The notes below the pieces were generated by a model. The model was given only the letters and a program-made list of their open reading frames with translations. It had not been told where the DNA came from and searched no databases. A program made the position numbers and the translations under genes. From the NCBI RefSeq assembly GCF_900230255.1, contig NZ_OCNJ01000006.1:1-64000 (forward strand): a stretch of DNA of 64,000 nucleotides, written 5' to 3'. This DNA comes from Caenispirillum bisanense. Its GTDB lineage: Bacteria; Pseudomonadota; Alphaproteobacteria; Rhodospirillales; Rhodospirillaceae. Of this stretch, positions 49,779-58,537 are shown in pieces. Every line of letters begins with the position of its first letter. Position 1 is the stretch's first letter.

Positions 49779-52472
49779 ATGTCCCGCCGCCGCCGCTTCG
49801 CCCTGATCGCCGCCGTCCTGCTGGCCGGCGCCGGCGTCGCCGCGTGGCTGGCGCTGCCGCGGGCGGCGGAGGCCCTGATAGCCGCCCGCCTCGACGCCCT
49901 CGGCCTGGCGGGCGCACGGGCGGAGGTTGCACGCATCGGCCTGTCCGGAGCCCATCTCGCGCGGCTGGAGGCGGGCGACGGGGTCCTGGTGGTGCGCGAC
50001 GTCGACGTCGCCTGGAGTCTCGCCGGCGGCATCGAGGCCATCACCGTCGCCGATGCTACCGTCACCGGTCGCTGGACGGCAGAAGGAGGGCTCGACTTCG
50101 GCCCGCTCGGCCCGCTGCTGGAAGGGGGCGACGCGGGCGCGGAGACGACGCCGTTCGACCTGCCGGCGGAGCGGCTGCGCCTCGACCGCGCCACGGCCAC
50201 CATCGACCTGCCGCAGGGGCAGCTCGTCGCCACCCTATCCGGCACCGCCCATCGTGCCGAGCCCGGCCCCGCCCTCGACCTGACGGCGGAGGTGACGGCT
50301 CCGGGCCTGACCGGCACCGCCACCTTCACCGGCACCGCCGACGGCGGCGGTGCGGTTCCCATGGCCGGAACCGGGCGGCTGGAGCTTACCGCCGACAGCT
50401 TCGCCGCGCCGGGCCTCGCGGGGGCCGTGGACGGATCGGTGCAGGCCGACCTGCGCCTCGGCGCCGATACGCTGTCCATCGCCGCCGACGCCCCCGTCCG
50501 CGTCACCCTGGCGGACCTCGCGCCGCCGCTTCGCCAGACCCTGGCCGAGCACGGCGTCGCCGCCGAACCGGTGGTGGTGGACCTGACCGGCCCTGGCGCC
50601 ACGGCCGGGCCCGCCCTCACCGTCAGCGGCATCGGCGATCCGGCGGGCCTCGTGCTGTCGTCCGACCGGCTCGCCGTGACCGCCACGGCCGGCGCCGCCG
50701 AAGCCCGCGTCGCAGCCGGCGGCACGGTGCGTCTCGACGGGGTGCTGCCGACGCTGGCCCTGCGCGACGTCGCCGCCGCCGTCGCCGGAGTCACTTTCGA
50801 CGGCTCCCCCGTGAGCGGCCGGCTGGAAGACGGCAGCCTCAGCCTGACGCCCGAAGGCCTGACGGCGGAGGCGAGCGTCGCGGCGGAAGCGCAGGACATG
50901 ACCGTGTCCGGCGCCTCGGCCGCCCGCGCCGCCTTCACCGGTCGCGTGCGCCTGAGCGGCCAGCCCGACCTCACCGGTGCCCTCTTCGCCGACAGCGGAG
51001 CCGTGACCCTCGATGGGCTCCGCCTGGGCGAGGGCGTCGCCGCCCGCGATCCGGTGACGCTCACCCTGCTGCCGCCGGCCGGGCCGCTGCTGCGCCTGGA
51101 GACCGCCGACGACGGCAGCCGCGTCGCCGCCGTCACCGCCGGCCTGCAGGCGCCGTCGGCCACCTTCGAGACGCCACAGGGACCGGCCCGCATCGCCTTC
51201 GCCGAGATCGCCCTCACCGCCGCCTTCGGCACCGGCGCGACCCAGACGGTCGCCGCCGTCACCGGCCGCGACGGCAGCCTGTCGGTGGCCGGAACGGACC
51301 TGCAGGCGGTGACGCTGGAGGCCGGCCTGTCCGAGGCCGGACCGACCGCCCGCCTCACGGGGCGGCTCGACACCCTGCCGGGGGAAACGGCGGAGCTGTC
51401 GGCCCGTTCGCCGCTGCGGCCCTACAGGCTGGAGCTGGCCGCGACGCCGGCCGAGGCGGAGGCCGACCGCCTCGCCCTGACGGCGGAGCTGCGCGACGTC
51501 GGCAATACCCTGCTCGCGTCCGCCCGCGGCAGCCTCGCCCTCGCCGACGGCAGCGGGCGGGCGACCGTGCGGGTGCCGCGCCAGGTGTTCGACCCGCAGG
51601 GCCTGAAGCCGGAGCACCTGCACGGCCTGCTCGGCACCTTCGCCCACGACGTGACCGGCGCCGTCGCCGTCGACGGCACCATCCGGTGGGACGGCGGCGG
51701 CCTGAAGCCGGACCTCAAGGTGCTGCTGCAGGACGTTGGACTAACACAGGGTTTCGTCACCCTGACGCGCATCAACGGCGTGCTGAACCTGACCGGCCTC
51801 GACCCCTTGCGCACGCCCAAGGGGCAGCAGGTGTCGGTGGCCGCCATCGACGCCGGCCTGCCGCTGCTCGACGCCGTGGCGAGCTTCGAGATCGCCCGCG
51901 ACACCCTGCTGCTCGACAGCGCCCAGGCGACGCTCGCCGGCGGCACCATCCGGGCGCGGCCGACGGCCATCCCCCTCAGCCTGGACGCCGGCGAGGTCTT
52001 CCTCGACGTCGAGGACCTGCGCCTCGCGCCCCTGGTGGATCTGGCCGGCATCCAGGGCCTGCGGGCGCGCGGCCGGCTGGCCGGAACGGTGCCGCTGCGG
52101 TTCGCCGGCGGTGACGTCATCATCGACAATGCGGTGCTGCGCAGCACCCGGCCGGAGCGGGTGGTCTACGCCCCCGACGACGTCCCGGCGGCGTTGTCGG
52201 GCGGCGGCCAGAGCGTCGATCTGGTGCTGCAGGCGCTGCAGGATTTCCGCTACGACGACCTGTCGCTCACGGTCGACGGCCGCGCCAGCGGCCAGATGAC
52301 GGTGAAGCTGCACATCGCCGGCGCCAACCCGGAGTTCTATGACGGCTATCCCGTCGAGTTCAACCTGAGCGTCAGCGGCGAGTTGGCCAAGGCCATCCAG
52401 GCCGGACTGTCCGGCTACCGCGTTCCCGACCGCATCCGCGCGCGCATGGAAGAGTTCACCGGCGGCCAATGA
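49779..52472 (+). CDS. ydbH: YdbH family AsmA-like envelope protein
   Basis: The 897-aa protein has one N-terminal membrane anchor (FALIAAVLLAGAGVAAWLAL) and a long beta-rich periplasmic part. It ends in the YdbH/dicarboxylate-transport-like domain (DVIIDNAVLRSTRPERVVYAPDD, YDDLSLTVDGRASGQMTVKLHIAGANPEFYDGYPVEFNLSVSGELA in pieces from about residue 780). In E. coli YdbH is one of the AsmA-like bridge proteins implicated in moving phospholipids to the outer membrane with YnbE. The next two genes are ynbE and ydbL, which fixes the identity. Confidence 0.92.
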   Translation: MSRRRRFALIAAVLLAGAGVAAWLALPRAAEALIAARLDALGLAGARAEVARIGLSGAHLARLEAGDGVLVVRDVDVAWSLAGGIEAITVADATVTGRWTAEGGLDFGPLGPLLEGGDAGAETTPFDLPAERLRLDRATATIDLPQGQLVATLSGTAHRAEPGPALDLTAEVTAPGLTGTATFTGTADGGGAVPMAGTGRLELTADSFAAPGLAGAVDGSVQADLRLGADTLSIAADAPVRVTLADLAPPLRQTLAEHGVAAEPVVVDLTGPGATAGPALTVSGIGDPAGLVLSSDRLAVTATAGAAEARVAAGGTVRLDGVLPTLALRDVAAAVAGVTFDGSPVSGRLEDGSLSLTPEGLTAEASVAAEAQDMTVSGASAARAAFTGRVRLSGQPDLTGALFADSGAVTLDGLRLGEGVAARDPVTLTLLPPAGPLLRLETADDGSRVAAVTAGLQAPSATFETPQGPARIAFAEIALTAAFGTGATQTVAAVTGRDGSLSVAGTDLQAVTLEAGLSEAGPTARLTGRLDTLPGETAELSARSPLRPYRLELAATPAEAEADRLALTAELRDVGNTLLASARGSLALADGSGRATVRVPRQVFDPQGLKPEHLHGLLGTFAHDVTGAVAVDGTIRWDGGGLKPDLKVLLQDVGLTQGFVTLTRINGVLNLTGLDPLRTPKGQQVSVAAIDAGLPLLDAVASFEIARDTLLLDSAQATLAGGTIRARPTAIPLSLDAGEVFLDVEDLRLAPLVDLAGIQGLRARGRLAGTVPLRFAGGDVIIDNAVLRSTRPERVVYAPDDVPAALSGGGQSVDLVLQALQDFRYDDLSLTVDGRASGQMTVKLHIAGANPEFYDGYPVEFNLSVSGELAKAIQAGLSGYRVPDRIRARMEEFTGGQ

Positions 52473-52581
52473 GGCGGGCTGCCGAGAAAAAGGCTAGGCG
52501 CGCCATGCCATTGCCACTATTTTCAGGCGACATGGACGGACCGGCGGAGGCTCCGCCGCCGTCCGCCGCACGGAGTACCCG

Positions 52582-52809
52582 ATGATCCGCCTGCCCCGCC
52601 GACCGGTCCTGCCGACCGCTTCCGCCGCCGCTCCGGCCGCCCTCGCCGCGGTCGCGCTGCTGCTGGCGGCCTGCCAGCCGACCGTGAAGGTCGAGGCCCC
52701 CGACAAGCCGATCGTCATCAACCTGAACGTCAAGATCGAGCAGGAAGTCCGCGTCAAGGTCGAGAAGGACGTGGAAGACCTGCTGCAGGAACGGAAGGAT
52801 CTGTTCTGA
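52582..52809 (+). CDS. ynbE: YnbE-like small lipoprotein
   Basis: The 75-aa product has a lipobox LLLAAC near residue 31. The mature part holds KPIVINLNVKIEQEVRVKVEKDVEDLL, the conserved YnbE beta strand followed by a helix. YnbE is an outer-membrane lipoprotein that caps the YdbH bridge. It overlaps ydbL by one base. Confidence 0.9.
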   Translation: MIRLPRRPVLPTASAAAPAALAAVALLLAACQPTVKVEAPDKPIVINLNVKIEQEVRVKVEKDVEDLLQERKDLF

Positions 52810-53186
52810 TGCGGATCCCGACGATGATGGAGGCCGTCCCCATGCTCGCACGCCTGCGCCGTTCGGCCGCCGCCGCCCTGGTGGGCCTGGTGGTCGCCGC
52901 CGCCGCCGTCTCCCCCGCCGCGGCGCTGGACCTGGATCAGGCCCGCGCCCAGGGGCTGGTCGGCGAACGCTTCGACGGTCTCGTCGCGCCCGTGCAGCCG
53001 GGCGGCGAGGTCGACGCCCTGGTCGCGCGCATCAACGCCGAGCGCATGGAGGAATACCGCCGCATCGCCCAGCAGCGCGGCGTGCCGGTGACGGAAGTGC
53101 AGAAGCTGGTCGGCCAGCAGCTCATCGGCAAGGTGCCGGCCGGCACCTTCGTGATGACGCCGTCGGGCCAGTGGCAGCAGAAGTAG
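52809..53186 (+). CDS. ydbL: YdbL (DUF1318) periplasmic protein
   Basis: The 125-aa product has a signal peptide (cleavage after SPAAALD, near residue 40 from ATG 52809). The DUF1318 pattern is LDQARAQGLVGERFDGLVA, VNAERMEEYRRIA-like INAERMEEYRRIAQQRGVPVTEVQKLVGQQL, and PAGTFV. In E. coli YdbL modulates the YdbH-YnbE bridge. An internal ATG at 52842 may be the real start, giving a shorter signal peptide. Confidence 0.92.
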   Translation: MRIPTMMEAVPMLARLRRSAAAALVGLVVAAAAVSPAAALDLDQARAQGLVGERFDGLVAPVQPGGEVDALVARINAERMEEYRRIAQQRGVPVTEVQKLVGQQLIGKVPAGTFVMTPSGQWQQK

Positions 53187-53200
53187 GCCCCGAAAGCGAT

Positions 53201-53224
53201 CGAGGCGGCCCCGGGGCCGCCTCG
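53201..53224. terminator. 24-bp perfect palindrome between convergent genes
   Basis: CGAGGCGGCCCC and GGGGCCGCCTCG are adjacent and perfectly complementary. It lies between ydbL and the convergent gene ending at 53229, probably as a bidirectional transcription stop. Confidence 0.6.
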
Positions 53225-53228
53225 TGCG

Positions 53229-53642
53229 TCAGTGCAGGTGGTTGTAATGCCGCCCGTGCAAAGACGAGCCGTAGCGCAGCACCACGTAATTGATCTCGTA
53301 CCGCCGCGCCGCCGAGGCGACGGGGAAGAACACCGGCGGGTCGTTGGCCACCATGCGCACCTGGAACAGGAAGCGGTCGACGTCGTAGGTGGTGAGGACG
53401 TTGACGAAGCGCGACGCGATGATGGGGCGGCGCCCCTTCGGCTGATTCCACTGCGGATGGCCGTGCTCGTCCCACTCGTCGTCGCGCACCCCCTGCTCGT
53501 CCGGGCCGGTGCCGGCGGTGCCCAGCACGTCGCCGATGGGGATGGCTTCTTCGGCCGCGAAGGCCGACCGCCCCGTCGCCGGCAGGCGAGCGGTGGAGGC
53601 GCTGGCAATCGGAGCTCCGACCTTGGCGGCTGCGACGGACAT
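53229..53642 (-). CDS. hypothetical protein (137 aa)
   Basis: This cytoplasmic protein has no signal or membrane segment. The C-terminal 70 residues look like a compact alpha/beta domain (GRRPIIASRFVNVLTTYDVDRFLFQVRMV...ARRYEINYVVLRYGSSLHGRHYNHLH) ending in a His-rich tail. The upstream region contains AT-rich DNA and two GANTC sites. No family is recognised; gene status rests on consistent GC3 bias and length. Confidence 0.6.
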   Translation of the reverse strand: MSVAAAKVGAPIASASTARLPATGRSAFAAEEAIPIGDVLGTAGTGPDEQGVRDDEWDEHGHPQWNQPKGRRPIIASRFVNVLTTYDVDRFLFQVRMVANDPPVFFPVASAARRYEINYVVLRYGSSLHGRHYNHLH

Positions 53643-53881
53643 GGGCGGGTGCCTTCGGATACACGTCTACTCTTTTAGTTTAGACTTGGTTACCGAGCCG
53701 TCAACCTCAGAATCGTTAAGATTCGCGCCGCGGCGGCGCCGGCGGTACCGCGACTCGGTCGATGCCGCCGCCGGCCTTGCACGCGACACCGCCGCCGCGC
53801 CATGATCGCCGACCGGCGCCGGGCGTTTCTTCCGAAATCCCCGGCCCCACGCGACCACCACCGGAAGGGCAAGCCGCAGCC

Positions 53882-54427
53882 ATGAGCCAACACCTTCTCG
53901 TCACCCTGTTCTGCCCCGACCGCACGGGCCTGGTGGCGGCCGTCGCCGGGCGGCTGTTCGACCTGGGCGCCAACCTGGGCGACACCACCTTCGCCGTGCT
54001 CGGCACCGCCGCCGAGTTCTCGGCCGTCTGCGAAGCCCCGGACGACGTCCCGGCCGAAGAGATCCGCGCCGCCCTCGCCGCCCTGCCCGAGGCCGCCGAC
54101 GCGCGCATCGAGGTGCGGCCCTTCGGCCTCGACCCGGTGGCCGATCCGTCGGGCCGCGTCACCCACCGCGTCTACGTGCGCGGCGGCGACCGCCCCGGGC
54201 TGGTCGCCCGCATGGCGGAAGTGTTCGGCCAGTACGAGGCCAACATCGTGCGCATGAGCGCCGAACACGTGCCGGACCTGGCCGGCGGGCAGTACGTCGT
54301 GCGCTTCGACGTGGCGGTGCCGCCGGGCGCCGAGGATCGCTGCCTCAACACCGCCGCCAACACGGCCGGCGAGTTGCACCTGACCTGCCACGTCGAGCCC
54401 ATTGACCGTCTGCAGCCGGCGCAATGA
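53882..54427 (+). CDS. tandem ACT-domain protein, GcvR-like
   Basis: The 181-aa product has two ACT domains: residues 5-80 (LLVTLFCPDRTGLVAAVAGRLFDLGANL) and 95-170 (VYVRGGDRPGLVARMAEVFGQYEANIVRMS). This is the architecture of GcvR, the glycine-cleavage repressor, and related ACT regulators. No DNA-binding domain is present, so it would act through a partner. It is translationally coupled (ATGA) to the next gene. Confidence 0.88.
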   Translation: MSQHLLVTLFCPDRTGLVAAVAGRLFDLGANLGDTTFAVLGTAAEFSAVCEAPDDVPAEEIRAALAALPEAADARIEVRPFGLDPVADPSGRVTHRVYVRGGDRPGLVARMAEVFGQYEANIVRMSAEHVPDLAGGQYVVRFDVAVPPGAEDRCLNTAANTAGELHLTCHVEPIDRLQPAQ

Positions 54428-54897
54428 GCAGCCGCATCCTCATCGACAGTCCGGTGACGCCGGACGCCCTGCCGGCGGTGCATCCCGGCGACCTCAGGCG
54501 CGCCTGGAGCGCCGCCACGGTGGCCGCCGAGATGGGCCTGGAAGCCGACTGGACCGACGCCGCCGGCGTCACCTTCCGCGGCCCTGGCGGCGAGATGACG
54601 GTGCTGTTCGAGGACGTCGACGCCCGTGTCTGGGTGGCCGGCATCAACCGCGCCGTCGGGCTCGACACCACCCACGGCATCGCGCTGTGTTTCCGCCTGC
54701 TCGCCCTCATCGACCTGATGGCCTCGGCCGCCTGGACGCGGCCGCTGTTCGAACTGGGCGGGCCGGACGGGGCGGAGATCCACCCCGCCCTGTTCCGCGT
54801 CGCCTCCAGCATGCCGCTCGGCCGCGACGCCCGCTTCGACAGCCGCGAGTTCGAGCGCCGCACGCGGCCCCAGGTGGGGCCGGCGCGCCTGACCTGA
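54424..54897 (+). CDS. hypothetical protein coupled to the ACT-domain gene
   Basis: The 157-aa cytoplasmic protein has no recognised domain. It is moderately hydrophobic with Asp-rich turns (GGEMTVLFEDVDARVWVAGI; HGIALCFRLLALIDLMASAAW). The 4-nt overlap with the ACT protein suggests a shared function. A hairpin (about 54909-54938) after the stop terminates the pair and the convergent acyl-CoA synthetase. Confidence 0.75.
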   Translation: MSSRILIDSPVTPDALPAVHPGDLRRAWSAATVAAEMGLEADWTDAAGVTFRGPGGEMTVLFEDVDARVWVAGINRAVGLDTTHGIALCFRLLALIDLMASAAWTRPLFELGGPDGAEIHPALFRVASSMPLGRDARFDSREFERRTRPQVGPARLT

Positions 54898-54906
54898 CGC
54901 CAGAAG

Positions 54907-54940
54907 GAAACCCGGCGGCGAGGCATCCCCCGCCGCCGGG
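54907..54940. terminator. GC-rich hairpin between convergent genes
   Basis: CCCGGCGGCG pairs with CGCCGCCGGG around an 8-10 nt loop, between the stops of the gene at 54424 and the minus-strand gene ending at 54970. Confidence 0.6.
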
Positions 54941-54969
54941 CGCTGTCTTGCGATCCTGGAGCCGCCGGC

Positions 54970-56619
54970 TTACAGCGGCACGTCGCCGGCCGCCTTCTTG
55001 GCCATGTCGCGCAGGACGAACTTCTGGATCTTGCCGGTGGAGGTCTTCGGCAGTTCCACGAACTGCACCTCGCGCGGGCACTTGTAGTGCGCCAGGTGCT
55101 CGCGGCAGAAGGCGATCAGCTCGTCGGCGCCGACGCTCGCCCCGTCCTTCAGCTCCACGTAGGCGAGCGGCGTCTCGCCCCACTTGACGTCGGGCTTGGC
55201 GACCACGGCGGCCATGTTCACGGCCGGGTGCTTGTGCAGCACGCCCTCCACCTCGATGGACGAGATGTTCTCGCCGCCCGAGATGATGATGTCCTTGGAG
55301 CGGTCCTTCAGCTGGATGTAGCCGTCGGGGTGCATGACGCCGAGGTCGCCGGTGTGGAACCAGCCGCCGGCGAAGGCCTCGGCGCTCGCCTTGGGGTTCT
55401 TGAGGTAGCCCTTCATGACGATGTTGCCGCGCATCATCACCTCGCCGATGGTCTCGCCGTCGGGCGGGGTTTCCTCCATGGTCTCCGGGTTCATGACCGT
55501 AAGGCCTTCCTGCACCACGTAGCGCACGCCCTGGCGGGACTTGAGGCGGGCCTGCTCGTCGGCCGGCAGCTCGCGCCACTCGTCCTTCCACACGCAGACC
55601 GTCGCCGGGCCGTAGGACTCGGTGAGGCCGTAGACGTGGGTGACGTTGAAGCCGTCGCGCTGCATGGCCTCCAGCACGCTGGCCGGCGGCGGGGCGGCGG
55701 CGGTCATGACGTTGACCGTGTGGTCGAAGGCGCGCTTGTCGGCGGCCTTGGCGTTGATGAGGAAGCCGAGCACGATGGGGGCGCCGCAGAAGTGCGTGAC
55801 CTTCTCGTCGGCGATGGCGTCGAAGATGGTCTTGGCGGAAACGCGCCGCAGGCACACGCTGGTGCCGCCGATGATCGGCAGCGTCCACGGGAAGCACCAG
55901 CCGTTGCAGTGGAACATGGGCAGCGTCCACAGGTACGTGGCGTGGTAGGGCATGCCCCAGGTCACCACGTTGGACATGGCGTTCAGATAGGCGCCGCGGT
56001 GGTGATAGACGACGCCCTTGGGGTTGCCCGTGGTGCCCGAGGTGTAGTTCAGGGCGACCGCTTCCCACTCGTCCTCCGGCCAGCGCCACTGGAACGACGG
56101 GTCGCCGCCGGCGAGGAAGGCCTCGTAGTCCGTCTCGCCGATCAGCTCGCCGACGCCGCCGGCTTCCGGGTCGTCGATGTCGATGACCGGGATCTGCCGG
56201 CCGAGCTTGGCCAGCGCGTCCTTCATGGTGCGGCTGAACTCGCGGTCGGTGATGAGCAGCTTGGCTTCGCCGTGCTCCAGGATGAAGGCCAGCGCCTCGG
56301 CATCGAGGCGGATGTTGAGCGCATTGATGACCGCGCCGACCATGGGAATGCCGAAGTGGCACTCGTACAGTTCCGGCGTGTTGGCGGCCATGACGGCGAC
56401 CGTGTCGCCGGTGCCGATGCCACGCGCCGCCAGCGCCGAGGCGAGGCGCTTGCAGCGGTCCGCCGTCTGCTTCCAGGTGTAGCGCCGCGCGCCGTGGATG
56501 ACGGAGGCGCGATCCGGCCACACCTGCGCCGCGCGCTCCAGGAACTGGATCGGGGTGAGCGGCACGTGGTTGGCCGCGTTCTTGTCCAGGTCGTTCAGGT
56601 ACGGGCTGGAAGCGGTCAT
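54970..56619 (-). CDS. acyl-CoA synthetase (AMP-forming)
   Basis: The 549-aa ANL-family ligase has motif YTSGTTGNPKGVVYHHRG (A3), VYGLTESYGPATV (A5), GWFHTGDLGVMHPDGYIQLKDRSKDIIISGGENIS (A7-A8 in pieces) and the catalytic Lys in PKTSTGKIQKFVLR. The N-terminus (HVPLTPIQFLERAAQVWPDRASVIHG) and the YHHRGAYLNAMSN stretch resemble medium-chain or methylmercaptopropionate (DmdB-like) ligases, but the substrate is not fixed. The start is ATG 56619; upstream residues in frame are not conserved-looking. Confidence 0.92.
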   Translation of the reverse strand: MTASSPYLNDLDKNAANHVPLTPIQFLERAAQVWPDRASVIHGARRYTWKQTADRCKRLASALAARGIGTGDTVAVMAANTPELYECHFGIPMVGAVINALNIRLDAEALAFILEHGEAKLLITDREFSRTMKDALAKLGRQIPVIDIDDPEAGGVGELIGETDYEAFLAGGDPSFQWRWPEDEWEAVALNYTSGTTGNPKGVVYHHRGAYLNAMSNVVTWGMPYHATYLWTLPMFHCNGWCFPWTLPIIGGTSVCLRRVSAKTIFDAIADEKVTHFCGAPIVLGFLINAKAADKRAFDHTVNVMTAAAPPPASVLEAMQRDGFNVTHVYGLTESYGPATVCVWKDEWRELPADEQARLKSRQGVRYVVQEGLTVMNPETMEETPPDGETIGEVMMRGNIVMKGYLKNPKASAEAFAGGWFHTGDLGVMHPDGYIQLKDRSKDIIISGGENISSIEVEGVLHKHPAVNMAAVVAKPDVKWGETPLAYVELKDGASVGADELIAFCREHLAHYKCPREVQFVELPKTSTGKIQKFVLRDMAKKAAGDVPL

Positions 56620-56765
56620 CGGGAAACTTCCTTGCGCTGGTAGGGGTCTAAGCGTTGCGGATGCTAGCCCCTTCCCTTGACGGGGACAACTGAAACACGC
56701 GCTTGCCACGAGCGGCCGCCTTGCGCAGGATGCGGCCTTTCGCACTCCCGGTTCCCCGCCGCGCC

Positions 56766-57956
56766 ATGACGGATCCCGCTGCCTCCGCCCTCCGGTCCCG
56801 CCTGCCTCCCGGCCTGCGGCTGTCGCTCTATTATGCGGCGCTGTTCTCGGTGGTGGGGGTGCAGATGCCCTATTGGCCGCTGTGGCTGGAGGCGCAGGCG
56901 CTGACGCCGGCGCAGATCGGCCTGCTGCTCGCCGTCGGGTTCTGGGCCAAGGTGCTGGCGAACCCGCTCATCGGCCGCGCCGTCGACGTCCACGGCCGCC
57001 GCCGCGGCCCCATGCTGATCCTGGCCTCGGTGGCGCTCACGGCTTATGCGCTGTTCGCGGTGGCGGAGGGCTTCCCGGCGCTGCTGGCCCTCAGCATCGT
57101 CAGCACAGCGGCCTTCGCCGCCCTCATGCCGCTGGGTGAAAACATAACGCTTCTAACGGTTTATGAGCGAAAGCTCGACTACGGCCGCATCCGCATGTGG
57201 GGCTCGCTGACCTTCATCGCCGGGTCGCTGGCGGGCGGGTGGCTGCTGCTCGACCTGCCGACAGACGTCATCCTGTGGGCGATCCTCGGCGGCATCGCGC
57301 TCACCATCGGCGCCTGCGCCCTGCTGCCCGACGTGCGCACGCGCTCCCGCCGCGAGGACGGGCCGGCGCCGGCCATCGCGCCGCTGTTGCGCCACCCGGC
57401 CTTCCTGCTGTTCCTCGGCACCGCCGCCGTCATCCAGGCGAGCCACGCCGTCTACTACGGCTTCGCCACCCTGCACTGGCAGGCCGCCGGCCTGTCGGAG
57501 GACGTGATCGGCGGCCTGTGGGCCATCGGCGTGGTGGCCGAGGTGGTGCTGTTCCTGGTCGGCAACCGGCTGGTCGCCCGCCTCGGCCCGGCGCGGCTGC
57601 TGCTGCTCGGCGGGCTCGGCGGGGTGGTGCGGTGGAGCGTCATGGCGGTGACCGTCGACCCGGTCATCCTGGCGCCGGTGCAGTGCCTGCACGCCCTGAC
57701 CTTCGGCGCGACGCACCTGGGCGCCATGCACTTCATCGCCCGCGCCGTGCCGCCGGCCTACTCGGGCCGGGCGCAGGCGATCTATTCCTCGGCGGCGCTG
57801 GGGGCCGGCATGGGGCTGGCGATGGGACTGTCGGGACGGCTGTTCGAAGCCGCCGGCGGTCAGGCCTTCCTGGCGATGACCGTGCTGGGCGCCGCCGGCC
57901 TGCTGGGCGGACGCCTGTTGGCCGCCCGCTGGGACGGCGGGCGGCTGCCGGTCTGA
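56766..57956 (+). CDS. MFS transporter, HcaT-like subgroup
   Basis: The 396-aa product has 12 predicted helices in two halves. The start region LRLSLYYAALFSVVGVQMPYWPLWLEAQALTPAQIG and the loop GRAVDVHGRRRGPM match the MFS_1_like family (phenylpropionate permease-type), as does RIRMWGSLTFI. The substrate is unknown. It is divergent from the acyl-CoA synthetase and convergent with gcrA. Confidence 0.9.
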   Translation: MTDPAASALRSRLPPGLRLSLYYAALFSVVGVQMPYWPLWLEAQALTPAQIGLLLAVGFWAKVLANPLIGRAVDVHGRRRGPMLILASVALTAYALFAVAEGFPALLALSIVSTAAFAALMPLGENITLLTVYERKLDYGRIRMWGSLTFIAGSLAGGWLLLDLPTDVILWAILGGIALTIGACALLPDVRTRSRREDGPAPAIAPLLRHPAFLLFLGTAAVIQASHAVYYGFATLHWQAAGLSEDVIGGLWAIGVVAEVVLFLVGNRLVARLGPARLLLLGGLGGVVRWSVMAVTVDPVILAPVQCLHALTFGATHLGAMHFIARAVPPAYSGRAQAIYSSAALGAGMGLAMGLSGRLFEAAGGQAFLAMTVLGAAGLLGGRLLAARWDGGRLPV

Positions 57957-57975
57957 CGGAGCGGGAGGCCCGGGT

Positions 57976-58368
57976 TCAGGCCGCGTCTTCCTCGCGAGAG
58001 GACGACTTGCTGCCCGAGGTGACGTAGGCGATGGCGGCGTGTTCGCCGCAGTACGGCTTGCCCGTCAACGCCGGCTTGCCGCAGAAGTGGAAGTCGGCGT
58101 CACGGGGATCACCGATGGGCCAACGGCAGGTATGGGCCGCGAGATCCACCAGCGACGGCGGCGGCTCCACCTGCTTGGGCGGCGCCTCGGGCTTGGCGGG
58201 CTTCTTCGTGCGCTTGATCGGCGACGGACGCCCCTTCAGGCCCAGGCGGTGCGCCTTGCCGACCACCGCGTTCTTCGATACCCCCAGTTGCTTGCCGATC
58301 TCACCGGTGGTCAGCCCCTCGGCCCAAAGGCTCTTGAGAAGCTCGATCCGCTCGTCGTTCCAGACCAT
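57976..58368 (-). CDS. gcrA: GcrA cell cycle regulator
   Basis: The 130-aa product starts at ATG 58368 (MVWNDERIELLKSLWAEGLTTGEIGKQLGVSKNAVVGKAHRLGL), the GcrA HTH that recognises methylated GANTC DNA and recruits sigma70. The C-terminal sigma-interacting domain has CRWPIGDPRDADFHFCGKPALTGKPYCGEH, with three Cys and a His in conserved places. It is shorter than Caulobacter GcrA (173 aa) owing to a short Lys/Pro-rich linker. It strongly supports an alphaproteobacterial host with CcrM methylation. Confidence 0.95.
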   Translation of the reverse strand: MVWNDERIELLKSLWAEGLTTGEIGKQLGVSKNAVVGKAHRLGLKGRPSPIKRTKKPAKPEAPPKQVEPPPSLVDLAAHTCRWPIGDPRDADFHFCGKPALTGKPYCGEHAAIAYVTSGSKSSSREEDAA

Positions 58369-58537
58369 TGATCCCCAGCCTCGCAGAAATCCCATTAACG
58401 AATACCGGTAGCCCCGCAGGATGGTAGCCGTAAAGCGCATCCCACGCAACGAGCGGTAAGGACGATTCTGCGGGCTTCGCGCGAAGCGCTTGGTTCGGCT
58501 GGATTCTCCGCCGTCGGGGCCACGGGCCGCGAATGGC

